A stretch of 14,032 bases of DNA from Phycisphaeraceae bacterium (lineage in GTDB: Bacteria; Planctomycetota; Phycisphaerae; Phycisphaerales; Phycisphaeraceae): the NCBI GenBank assembly GCA_003551485.1, contig PUMS01000126.1:1-14032 (forward strand), written 5' to 3'. The notes below the pieces were generated by a model, which was not told where the DNA came from, did not search any database, and saw nothing but the letters and a program-made list of their open reading frames with translations. Both the position numbers and the translations under genes were made by a program. How positions within the stretch are numbered: the stretch's first letter is position 1; each line of letters begins with the position of its first letter. This document shows positions 6,629 through 14,032 of this stretch, piece after piece.

Positions 6629-6640
6629 CCGACGCCCCGG
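6610..6640 (-). terminator. Intrinsic terminator of the glycosyltransferase gene
   Basis: On the minus strand CGGGGC (6639-6634) can pair with GCCCCG (6620-6615) around a 13-nt loop, directly followed by TTTTT (6614-6610). This is the only stem plus U-tract in the window. It lies about 130 nt after the glycosyltransferase stop codon and separates that gene from mgtE. Confidence 0.65.
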
Positions 6641-6772
6641 TTGAACGTGGCCGGTGTGCGGGAACTTCTCGGATCGGATTGATGCAGGGCGCCCCGCCGG
6701 CCGCAGGCCGCTTACCCGCCAGTGCCCCCTGGGCCCGTCATTGCACTGCTGGACCCGCCACCAGTGGCCCCC

Positions 6773-7534
6773 TCACGCCCGGCCCCGGTGGCCGGCGCAG
6801 GCGGCGGCCTTGGCGCTGAGCAGGCCCTCGTGAAGGGCCAGTTCATCCTCGAGCACCTTCAGGTAGTGTTCGAGGCGGTGACGGGCATCATCGAGTGGGC
6901 CGCCGAAGCTGCGGTTGGGATCGTTGTAGATCAGCCGCACGGGTATCTCGCTGATGTTCAGGCCCGCGGCCACCGCGCGGACCCAGAACTGAAGCGGAAA
7001 GGCGTAGCCCTTGACGGTGAACGACAGCCGCTTGATCGCCTCGATGCGGTAGGCCTTGAAGCCGCAGAAGGCATCGGTCAGCGACAGGCCCAGCGATTCG
7101 TTGAGTTTCTGCGTGATGAGCTGGTTGATGCTCTGGCGGTCCGGCGGCGGCCGGTCGACGGCGCTGGCGGCGTCCATGTACCGGCTGCCGCTGATGACGT
7201 CGATGGGTGGGTCGGCGCGGTCGGCCTTTTCGATGGCGCTGTAGAAGGTGGGCAGGGCCTCGGGCTCGTGCTGCTCATCGCAGTCCATGGTGATCAGCCA
7301 CTCGTAGCCGTAGCAGCCGGCCCACCGGAAGGCATCGACCAGCGACTGGCCGTAGCCGCGGTTGCGCGCATGGCGGATGACCTCGACCGGCTGTTGAGCC
7401 AGCAGGATGGGCGTGCGGTCGGTCGAGCCATCGTCGATGGTCAGGACGTTGGGAGCGTAATCCAGGATGCGCTCGAGCACGCGCGAGACGTAGCGCTCTT
7501 CATTGAACACGGGCACGGCGATGAGGATTCGCAT
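6773..7534 (-). CDS. Family 2 glycosyltransferase, polyprenol-phosphate sugar transferase type, 253 aa
   Basis: Cytoplasmic or membrane-surface GT-A enzyme that moves a sugar from a nucleotide donor to an acceptor, probably polyprenyl phosphate as in the DPM1/dolichyl-phosphate mannosyltransferase group. Visible motifs are AVPVFNE (6-12), IDDGSTDRT (33-41), the metal-binding DCD (84-86), TDAFCGFKAYR (153-163) and IPVRLIYNDPNRSFGG (197-212). No membrane segment follows the catalytic domain, unlike the larger members of the group. The start at 7534 was chosen because the VPVFNE strand normally lies at the very N-terminus and GGAG sits 9 nt upstream. In-frame starts at 7555 and 7633 would add a basic, Arg/Pro-rich stretch that looks untranslated. 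The gene stands alone, between its own promoter-like site and a terminator. Donor and acceptor are unknown. Confidence 0.9.
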   Translation of the reverse strand: MRILIAVPVFNEERYVSRVLERILDYAPNVLTIDDGSTDRTPILLAQQPVEVIRHARNRGYGQSLVDAFRWAGCYGYEWLITMDCDEQHEPEALPTFYSAIEKADRADPPIDVISGSRYMDAASAVDRPPPDRQSINQLITQKLNESLGLSLTDAFCGFKAYRIEAIKRLSFTVKGYAFPLQFWVRAVAAGLNISEIPVRLIYNDPNRSFGGPLDDARHRLEHYLKVLEDELALHEGLLSAKAAACAGHRGRA

Positions 7535-7733
7535 CGAAGCGGGCTCCGGGGGCATGGCAACACGTCGGCGGGAAAGGCGGCGCGGCAGCGCGGGCCAAGC
7601 GCATCGCCGACCACCCGCTCGCACCTTCCTCACGGAGTTTAGTCGGATCTCAAATGTCGATCAACGTCGATATGTCGCGGCACGCCGGGCCCAACCCAGT
7701 CGCGGATCATCACAACCAGTTTCCAGGTAAATA

Positions 7734-7761
7734 TTTATGCTGGCAGAGCCGCCGCGGGCAA
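7734..7761 (-). promoter_or_regulatory. Possible promoter for the glycosyltransferase gene
   Basis: The minus strand reads TTGCCC (7761-7756), 16 nt, then CATAAA (7739-7734), within the locally AT-rich stretch GCATAAATATTTACC. An alternative -10 is TAAATA with 18-nt spacing. The leader to the chosen start would be about 195 nt. The AT-rich patch is unusual here; the -35 is only a partial match. Confidence 0.35.
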
Positions 7762-7848
7762 CCGGAGGCGTGGCTCGAAGGGCGCCCCAGCCATGCAACG
7801 ACCGTGCGGGGCGGGCGGGTTCGATCTGGTGATGGGCGGCCAGGACAC

Positions 7849-8739
7849 TCACCCCCAATGGCCCGACACCTTGAGGTGTTCGGCCAGGTCGATCAGTTCG
7901 GCCAGGGCGAGCTGTTCCGGGCGGCGGGTGGGGTCGAGGCCGGCGGCGGTGATGCGGTCGCGGCCGAGGATGCTGCCGATCTGTTTTCGACGTTTCTGGA
8001 AGAGGGTCTGCACCAGCGCGGCCAGGGCGGGAAGGTCGTCGCTCAGCGGTCGGGCGCGGCGGGTGATCTGGACCACGGCGGATTCGACCTGCGGCGAGGG
8101 CCAGAAGCAGTGCGGGCTCAACGTCGCCAGGCGCTTCACCTGGCAGGTGGCCTGGATGAGGATGCCCAGCGGGCCGTAGTCGCGGCCGCCGCGGCTGCTG
8201 GGGCCGCCGGGCCTGCCGGGCCTGCCGGGGCTTCCGGGGGTTCCGGGGGCGGCGGTGAGCCGGTCGGCCACCTCACGCTGCACCATTACCACCCCGCCGC
8301 GCATCCGCGGCCAGTCCAGGGCGAGGTTGACCAGCAGGGGGGAGGCGATGTTGTAGGGCAGGTTGGCCACCAGCTTGAATGGCTCATCGCCAAGCGCGGT
8401 AGCGACAGCCGGGGCGAGTTGCCGCTTACCGGCCAGCACATCGCCCATCACCAGCGTCACGCGGTCGGCCCAGGGCGCCAGGCGCTGGCGCAGCAGCGGC
8501 TCGAGGTCGGCGTCGATCTCGCTGGCGATCAGTTCGGCCCCGGCCTCGAGCAGCCGTTCAGAAAGCGCCCCGGTGCCGGCACCGACCTCGAGCACGCGGT
8601 CGCCGGGGCCGATGTCGGCGGCTTCGACGATGCGGCTCATGTGGTGGGCATCGTGCAGGAAGTTCTGCCCCAGCCGCTTCTTGGGATGCAGCCCGTAGGC
8701 GGCCAGCAGTTGCTGGATCTGCGAGAGCGTCTGGGCCAT
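7849..8739 (-). CDS. rsmA: 16S rRNA adenine dimethyltransferase RsmA/KsgA, 296 aa
   Basis: Methylates two adjacent adenines in the 3' terminal helix of 16S rRNA (A1518 and A1519 in E. coli) with S-adenosylmethionine, a late quality step of 30S assembly. KRLGQNFLHD (21-30) is the family N-terminal motif. LEVGAGTGALSERL (50-63) is the SAM-binding motif I, SEID (73-76) is motif II, NLPYN (126-130) is the catalytic motif IV, and FWPSPQVESAV (212-222) follows. The C-terminal helical domain is present (about 235-290). At 165-187, where homologues have a short PGTK-x-Y turn, this protein has a Gly/Pro/Arg-rich insert of about 18 residues. No Shine-Dalgarno sequence precedes the ATG at 8739; the same frame is open further upstream but there overlaps the next gene and shows no rsmA similarity. 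Confidence 0.95.
   Translation of the reverse strand: MAQTLSQIQQLLAAYGLHPKKRLGQNFLHDAHHMSRIVEAADIGPGDRVLEVGAGTGALSERLLEAGAELIASEIDADLEPLLRQRLAPWADRVTLVMGDVLAGKRQLAPAVATALGDEPFKLVANLPYNIASPLLVNLALDWPRMRGGVVMVQREVADRLTAAPGTPGSPGRPGRPGGPSSRGGRDYGPLGILIQATCQVKRLATLSPHCFWPSPQVESAVVQITRRARPLSDDLPALAALVQTLFQKRRKQIGSILGRDRITAAGLDPTRRPEQLALAELIDLAEHLKVSGHWG
8201..8245 (-). repeat. Five 9-bp tandem repeats encoding a collagen-like Pro-Gly-x insert in RsmA
   Basis: Plus-strand units are GGGCCGCCG, GGCCTGCCG, GGCCTGCCG, GGGCTTCCG and GGGGTTCCG. They encode PG-x triplets at RsmA residues 166-180, followed by a short SSRGGRD tail. Units 2 and 3 are identical, which fits recent slippage. The reading frame is preserved because each unit is three codons. 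Confidence 0.8.
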
Positions 8740-8745
8740 GAAACG

Positions 8746-8751
8746 AGTGTA
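8746..8751 (-). promoter_or_regulatory. Possible -10 element for leaderless rsmA mRNA
   Basis: TACACT (8751-8746 on the minus strand, 4 of 6 matches to TATAAT) lies exactly 6 nt before the rsmA ATG, and no ribosome binding site is present. A start at the A of the ATG would give a leaderless mRNA. No good -35 is seen at 17-18 nt. Confidence 0.3.
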
Positions 8752-8801
8752 GCCGGTGCCGGCTGCCACTGGCGGGCAAGTCACCCGTGACACCCGGCGG
8801 G

Positions 8802-9146
8802 TCAGACAACGGCCAGGAAGAGGCTGAACACGATATGCACAGCGATGTTGATTACGGCGATGATGACGGGCTGGACGTTGTCGAAGGTTTCGATGTGGCT
8901 GATCCAGTAGCCGGCATACACCACGATGCCGGTCAGAAGGGGCCCGAACAGCAGAACCGGCCCCACAAGCAGGATCACAACCGCCTGCACTCCGGAGACA
9001 ACGAGCACGACGATCGCCTCCTTGGCCAGCGACTCGAAGGCGATGGGTATGCCAAGTACCGCCAGCAGCAGCGAGGCCAGGGGAAGCGTGATGACCAGGG
9101 CTGTGGCGGTGATGGCCCACAATATGATCAGTTCGGCAAAAGGCAT
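8802..9146 (-). CDS. Small hydrophobic membrane protein, 114 aa
   Basis: No family recognised. The protein is almost wholly hydrophobic, with about four likely membrane segments: near 6-32, 43-59, 60-80 and 93-113. Short polar links include FESLAKEA (37-44) and SHIETFDNVQ (83-92). It is probably an integral inner-membrane protein. The start at 9146 is well supported by AAGGAG 6 nt upstream. It lies 114 bp after the BatA-like gene, with its own promoter-like site, and 62 bp ahead of rsmA, so it may share a transcript with rsmA. A small accessory or transport-related role is possible, but nothing in the sequence shows which. Confidence 0.75.
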   Translation of the reverse strand: MPFAELIILWAITATALVITLPLASLLLAVLGIPIAFESLAKEAIVVLVVSGVQAVVILLVGPVLLFGPLLTGIVVYAGYWISHIETFDNVQPVIIAVINIAVHIVFSLFLAVV

Positions 9147-9195
9147 CGGGGCTCCTTGTGTCGAGACCGACAGGTGCGCAGTGAGGGCGATTCGG

Positions 9196-9212
9196 TCTGC
9201 CTCAACGGCAGA
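9196..9212 (-). promoter_or_regulatory. Small hairpin in the leader of the 114-aa membrane protein gene
   Basis: TCTGCC and GGCAGA pair around a 5-nt loop near the predicted transcript start. There is no U-tract on the minus strand. It may be a 5' stabilising stem or a remnant terminator of the BatA-like gene. Confidence 0.3.
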
Positions 9213-9216
9213 GGCG

Positions 9217-9246
9217 ATGGTAACCGTTGGGCTCGGATGCGGTCAA
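9217..9246 (-). promoter_or_regulatory. Promoter candidate for the 114-aa membrane protein gene
   Basis: The minus strand reads TTGACC (9246-9241), 18 nt, then TACCAT (9222-9217). The -35 matches 5 of 6 bases and the -10 matches 4 of 6. A start near 9210 would give a leader of about 65 nt. The same 18-nt spacing and TACCAT box occur ahead of moxR. Confidence 0.5.
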
Positions 9247-9260
9247 CGCGGGGATTCGGG

Positions 9261-11246
9261 TCAGACCCTCATGCGGTGGGTGTAGATGAGCCATTCGAGC
9301 ATCAGCAGGACGAGGGCGAGCAGGATGAACCAGTGCCACACTTCCCGGCGCGCTTCGCCCTCGGCCTCGGCCAGGGCCCCGGCGCCGGCGCGGACCGGCA
9401 GGCTTTCGCTTGCGGCGGGGTTGCTCTCGAGTTCATCGAGCATGTTCACCGCGATCCGCTGCCACTGCGACGCCACCGGCTGCTGCGCGCGGTAGAGGCC
9501 GGCACGCTCGAACGGTGGCAGCAGGGCCACACCATCCTGAACGCGGGCCCGGACCTCGACAGGGCCTTCATAGGTCAGCTCATCCAGATCGACATCGGCC
9601 AGTACGCGCAGCGGTGAACCGCCCGGTACCGTGGCGATGCCTTCGGCATCGGCAGTGCCCAGCGCCAGCAGCCGCAGCGCATCGGTGATGAACACGGGAA
9701 AGGCCGTCTCGCGGAGCCACGTGGTGGCGAAACCCCCGCCGCGGTGAAGCAACTCGAAGCTGGTGACGATGTGACGACGCCGCCCATCGCTCACGCGGGC
9801 CATCACCGGCCCGAACGGTCCCTCCATCAGCGTCCGTGCCCCCTCGGGCAGGACCAGGCGGCCGGGGTTGATGAAAAGCGTCTCATCGAGCACCTGATGC
9901 TCCAGCAGCGGGTCCTGGCGGTCCCAGTCGAGCAGGCGCTGAAACCGCGAGTCGCCATCCTCACCGCTGAGGCGCTCAAGGCCCGCCACCGGTGGCACAC
10001 CGCCGAAGAAGAGGCTGTCCACCGGCGGCGATCGCTCGGGGCTGACCGCGTCGAAGACGATGGTGTGGTAGCCCTCCTGCCGCGCGGCCGACCAGGCCAG
10101 GGTCTCGGGGTCGAGCTCGGCGTACGCATCGGGACTGATGACGTCGAGGTGGTCCACGTCGGCACTGCCGATGGCGGTGCGGAGGGCGGGGTTGCCGCGG
10201 GTGACCAGCAGCACGCGAAGGCGCTGGGGCGCGGGCAGCAGCACGTGAGCGGCGTTGTCGGCCTCGAGCACGTCATCCACGTCCAGGCGGACCGTCAGCA
10301 CCGTCTCGTGCGGCACGCGCACCCGCTTGGTGCGCGCGGTGGTGCCGGGGCCATCGCCCGTGGCCGCGGGCAGCTCGAGCACGGCGCTGTCGAAGCGCTG
10401 GCCGTCATCGAGCAGGTCCACCGCAATCGAGACCTCCTCGCGGCGGAAGTTGGCGATGCGGAAGAAGATGTCGGCGACCTCGGGGTCCTGGACGTCGCGC
10501 CGGGCGCGCAGGGCCACGATGGCGATGTTGTCCGGCTCGGCCTCCTCGACGGTGTGGCCGATGCGGCGGTAGACCACGCGCCCGGCGGGCAGCGTGATCG
10601 GGCCCGGATCGTCCACAGCGCCGTCGGAGAGGATGTAGACCACCGCCGATTCGGCCTCGCCCCCCGCGGTCTGGGGCGAGAGGAACGGCTCGATCAGTTC
10701 GATGGCCTCGCCGAGGCGGGTGGGCTGGTCGGTGGGCTGGATGTTGCGGATGGCGCTGCGGAGGGTAGCGCGGTCGTTGGTCAGCGCGGCCTCGACGCGG
10801 GCCTCGGCCGCGAAGCTGACGACCATGGCCCCGCCGCGGCCGACGTAGCCATCGACCAGCTCGATGGCCTTTCGTCTGGCCGCCTCGAAGCGCGAGGGGC
10901 TGACATCGGTGGCGTTCATCGAGCCGGAGCGGTCGATGAGGATGAACACCCGGTCGCCCTCGGTCACGCCGCCCTCGACCGCCGGGCGCGCGATCGCCAG
11001 CATCAGCGCTGACAGCACCAGCAGTTGCAGCAGCAGCAGCAGGTTTCGGCGGAGGCGCTGGAAGGGGGTGTTGACCTCCAGATCGTGTACGCTGCGGCGC
11101 CACAGCAGCGTCGAGCTGATCAGCAGCGGCCGGCGGCGGAGCTTGAGGAAGTAGAGCAGCACCAGCAACGGCGCGGCGATCGCCGCGGCGATCAGCCCGC
11201 CGGTGGGGTTGAGAAACGTCAGGGCCAGGGTGGGGGGCAGCGGCAT
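9261..11246 (-). CDS. BatA-like membrane protein with von Willebrand A domain, 661 aa
   Basis: Membrane-anchored VWA protein of the Bat/MoxR type cluster. The N-terminal BatA part has two membrane helices (about 15-35 and 67-87), with the conserved LKLRRRP and STLLWRRSVHDLEVNTPFQ stretch between them. The VWA domain follows (about 99-230): DRSGSM (105-110) is the metal-binding MIDAS motif, completed by a Thr near 173-176 and LSDG (206-209). A long beta-rich region, possibly interaction modules, runs to about 630. A third membrane helix lies at about 641-657, before a basic tail. Classical BatA proteins are about 330 residues, so this is the long form. The start is only 3 nt after the stop of the DUF58 gene and lacks a Shine-Dalgarno sequence, implying translational coupling. 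The cluster is linked to envelope or stress functions in other bacteria; the precise role is unknown. Confidence 0.9.
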   Translation of the reverse strand: MPLPPTLALTFLNPTGGLIAAAIAAPLLVLLYFLKLRRRPLLISSTLLWRRSVHDLEVNTPFQRLRRNLLLLLQLLVLSALMLAIARPAVEGGVTEGDRVFILIDRSGSMNATDVSPSRFEAARRKAIELVDGYVGRGGAMVVSFAAEARVEAALTNDRATLRSAIRNIQPTDQPTRLGEAIELIEPFLSPQTAGGEAESAVVYILSDGAVDDPGPITLPAGRVVYRRIGHTVEEAEPDNIAIVALRARRDVQDPEVADIFFRIANFRREEVSIAVDLLDDGQRFDSAVLELPAATGDGPGTTARTKRVRVPHETVLTVRLDVDDVLEADNAAHVLLPAPQRLRVLLVTRGNPALRTAIGSADVDHLDVISPDAYAELDPETLAWSAARQEGYHTIVFDAVSPERSPPVDSLFFGGVPPVAGLERLSGEDGDSRFQRLLDWDRQDPLLEHQVLDETLFINPGRLVLPEGARTLMEGPFGPVMARVSDGRRRHIVTSFELLHRGGGFATTWLRETAFPVFITDALRLLALGTADAEGIATVPGGSPLRVLADVDLDELTYEGPVEVRARVQDGVALLPPFERAGLYRAQQPVASQWQRIAVNMLDELESNPAASESLPVRAGAGALAEAEGEARREVWHWFILLALVLLMLEWLIYTHRMRV

Positions 11247-11249
11247 CGC

Positions 11250-12176
11250 TTAGTTGAGCAGGCCGATACGGCGGAAGGAGTCGAGCACCAGGTTCTCGAC
11301 GGGGTTGTCGGTCCGGGCCAGCAGCCAGGCGATCTGCCGCTTGTTGCACTCGCTTCGCACGTGCCGGCACCAGCCCTCGGCCGCTTCACGATAGCGCTTC
11401 AGCAGCAGGGGGCTGATCGAGACCTCGGCCTCGAAGCCATCCTCGACGTCGCGCAGGGCCAGGTCGCCGCTGAGCTCGGCCTTCTCCGCATCCAGTTCCT
11501 GCGGGGCCAGGACCTGCACGGCGTAGGCATCGAAGCGGTCGCCGGCCAGGTAGCGAAGGCCGGCGGCGAAGTCGCCCTTTTCCAGAAAGTCACTGAGCAG
11601 CACCACCACGCCCTTGTGGCCCTGGCCGAGGGCGAAGCCGCGGGCCGCGGCGGGGAAGCTGCCGGCGCCGGCGGGCCGCTGGCGGGCCAGGAACTCGAGC
11701 ATCTTCGGGATCGGCCGCCTGCCGCGAAGGCCCGGCATCTGCTCGACCACCCCGTTGGCCACGGCGTACAGGTGCACGCGGTTGAAGCGCACCAGGCCGA
11801 TGTAGCTCAGCGCTGCGGCCAGCCGTTTGGCATGGAGCAGCTTGTTGGGATCGCCCCAGTCCATCGAGGCGCTGACATCGAGCACCACGCACAGGGCCAG
11901 GTCCTGCTCTTCCATGAACAGGCGAAGGAACAGCTTGTCCAGCCGGGCGTAGAGGTTCCAGTCGATGAAGCGCAGGTCATCTCCGGCGACGTAGTTGCGG
12001 TAGTCGGCGAACTCGACGCTCTGGCCCCGCTGCTTGCTTCGCCGCTCGCCCTGGAGCGTGCCGGCAAAGAGCTTTCGCGAAGCGATGTCCAGCTTCTCCA
12101 TCTGCCGGATGAACTGCGGCGTCAGCAGCATCTGGAGCGCTTCGGCGGTGTCGCGACTGGTGGGGGCCTGGGTCAT
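11250..12176 (-). CDS. DUF58 domain protein, partner of MoxR, 308 aa
   Basis: Cytoplasmic protein of the DUF58 family, regularly encoded next to MoxR ATPases and thought to act with them. The family signature GERRSKQRGQSVEFADYRN, continuing to YVAGDDLRFIDW, covers residues 43-73. A VWA-like fold follows, with the metal-site motif LDVSASM (99-105) and VVVLLSDFLE in the second half. No membrane segment is seen, whereas many DUF58 proteins carry an N-terminal pair, so this is the soluble form. I chose the start at 12176. An in-frame ATG at 12233 would add 19 Pro-rich residues with lower third-position GC and would overlap moxR by 14 bp. Neither start has a ribosome binding site, so translation probably depends on moxR upstream. 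Confidence 0.88.
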   Translation of the reverse strand: MTQAPTSRDTAEALQMLLTPQFIRQMEKLDIASRKLFAGTLQGERRSKQRGQSVEFADYRNYVAGDDLRFIDWNLYARLDKLFLRLFMEEQDLALCVVLDVSASMDWGDPNKLLHAKRLAAALSYIGLVRFNRVHLYAVANGVVEQMPGLRGRRPIPKMLEFLARQRPAGAGSFPAAARGFALGQGHKGVVVLLSDFLEKGDFAAGLRYLAGDRFDAYAVQVLAPQELDAEKAELSGDLALRDVEDGFEAEVSISPLLLKRYREAAEGWCRHVRSECNKRQIAWLLARTDNPVENLVLDSFRRIGLLN

Positions 12177-12219
12177 GGGGGTTGGCGGGGGATGCGAGGG
12201 CTCAAGGAAAGTGGGCCGC

Positions 12220-13281
<1,062 letters not shown>

Positions 13282-13327
13282 TGTGCGGGCTGGCTCCCTG
13301 GCTGTGGCGGCCCCGGTGTGGGGTGCA

Positions 13328-13357
13328 ATGGTACGGGTGCACGGTCGGCGGGCTCAA
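13328..13357 (-). promoter_or_regulatory. Promoter candidate for moxR
   Basis: The minus strand reads TTGAGC (13357-13352), 18 nt, then TACCAT (13333-13328). The TTGAGC overlaps the TGA stop of the preceding gene. Spacing and -10 box are identical to the site ahead of the 114-aa membrane protein gene. Confidence 0.4.
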
Positions 13358-14032
13358 CGGTTGGTGCCGCGACGGTCGCGCGTGGCCCGCTTCTTGGCGT
13401 GAAGCAGGCGGCTGGTGACCGGGCCATCAACCGGCGAAGGTTCGAGCGGTTCATCCTCACCGCGGCGCAAACGCTGTGCCTTGTTGCGCCCATCGCCGCC
13501 GCCGCGGGCATCGGCCGCGACCGGCTGCGGCGCGGGCGTGGAAGGTGGTGGGGGCTGGTAGGTGGCCGCCGCGGCGGCGGCGCGGCCATCACCATCACCA
13601 TTGCCATCGGCGCTGGCCTTGATGGCCGGCTCCAGTTGCGTGGCGTAGCGCGGGGCGAGACGCCGCTCGAGCTGCTCGCTTCGCAGCCGCAGCGCCCCGA
13701 GCGTCGGCGAGGGCGCCTCGGTCCGGGGCCGCACCAGGCCGACGATGGAATCGACCACCAGTGCTGCACCGTCGCGCAGCCCCTGCTGGCTCCAGGCGAT
13801 GCGGCGGCAGGCCACGTCGGCCCAGAACAGGGCGATCGCCGCGATCAGCAGCGGCCACCACAGCGGCCGAAGCGTGCGGATGGGCACCACCGTCTGGCGG
13901 TCGAAGAAGGCGGCCGGCTCGACGTCGGCCGCCTGGAAGAACCGGCCGCCGCTTTCCTCGGCCACCCGGCGCAGCATCGACACATCGGCACGGAACTGGC
14001 CGAACTCCTCACCGGCGCGGCGGGTGGCCCCG
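13354..14032 (-). CDS. C-terminal part of a large membrane protein of the Bat/VWA cluster (5' end outside window)
   Basis: The frame is open to the window edge, so about 225 residues of the C-terminus are visible; a GTG at 13983 is in frame but is not taken as the start. The first visible part, ending in MLRRVAEESGGRFF, resembles the end of VWA domains in large planctomycete proteins of this cluster. A single membrane helix follows (WWPLLIAAIALFWADVACRR, codons about 13858-13799). The tail of about 150 residues is hydrophilic and of low complexity: DGNGDGDG, a six-Ala run, a PPPP stretch and a basic end with TSRLLHAKKRA. From family knowledge such tails close large VWA or glutamine-amidotransferase-like proteins, but neither domain is visible here. 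It lies 72 bp ahead of moxR. Confidence 0.7.
   Translation of the reverse strand, partial: GATRRAGEEFGQFRADVSMLRRVAEESGGRFFQAADVEPAAFFDRQTVVPIRTLRPLWWPLLIAAIALFWADVACRRIAWSQQGLRDGAALVVDSIVGLVRPRTEAPSPTLGALRLRSEQLERRLAPRYATQLEPAIKASADGNGDGDGRAAAAAATYQPPPPSTPAPQPVAADARGGGDGRNKAQRLRRGEDEPLEPSPVDGPVTSRLLHAKKRATRDRRGTNR

Noticed and set aside
6722..7642. 306-codon open frame on the plus strand, antisense to the glycosyltransferase
   Set aside because: No recognisable motif; the opposite strand has all GT2 motifs in order.
8740..9120. N-terminal extension of rsmA by 127 codons
   Set aside because: The extension overlaps the 114-aa membrane protein in another frame, has no RsmA similarity and no membrane or targeting pattern; the family start is at 8739.
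9744..11012. 422-codon open frame on the plus strand, antisense to the BatA-like gene
   Set aside because: It mirrors a gene with clear VWA motifs and shows no domain or ribosome binding site of its own.

Overview
The window looks like chromosomal DNA from a GC-rich bacterium, most likely a planctomycete (Phycisphaerae-like). This is inferred from very high GC at third codon positions, a MoxR/DUF58/large BatA-type VWA cluster of the shape common in Planctomycetes, and a heparinase-like polysaccharide lyase of more than 1000 residues. No 16S rRNA or other taxonomic marker is present. All recognised genes lie on the minus strand, so transcription runs from high to low coordinates. No tRNA, rRNA, CRISPR array, transposase or integrase was seen.

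Right part (14032 to 9261): a cluster of membrane-associated von Willebrand A and AAA+ proteins. In transcription order it holds the C-terminal part of a large membrane protein (cut by the window edge), a MoxR AAA+ ATPase, a DUF58 protein and a 661-residue BatA-like VWA protein. The last three genes are tightly packed and lack clear ribosome binding sites, which suggests translational coupling. A promoter-like site overlaps the stop codon ahead of moxR.

Middle (9146 to 6773): a small hydrophobic membrane protein with its own promoter-like site, the 16S rRNA dimethyltransferase RsmA/KsgA with a collagen-like Gly-Pro-Arg insertion, and a family 2 glycosyltransferase that ends in an intrinsic terminator.

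Centre-left (6640 to 4641): the Mg2+ transporter gene mgtE. It is preceded by a promoter whose -35 box lies in the loop of the glycosyltransferase terminator, then by a leader of about 355 nt. That leader ends in a perfect 12-bp inverted repeat that buries the mgtE ribosome binding site up to the ATG. A 45-codon Pro/Asp-rich reading frame stops 6 nt before the hairpin. Together these look like a translational attenuator. It does not resemble the M-box that I would have expected, and it is the most interesting object in the window. MgtE also carries an extra C-terminal domain resembling BamE/SmpA.

Left part (4355 to 41): a two-gene unit of a lipoprotein and a secreted heparinase II/III-like lyase. 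The lipoprotein resembles a free-standing copy of the lyase's N-terminal domain, and its ribosome binding site matches the canonical anti-Shine-Dalgarno end of 16S rRNA over 13 nt. The transcript then runs into a G-quadruplex-like tract at the window edge.
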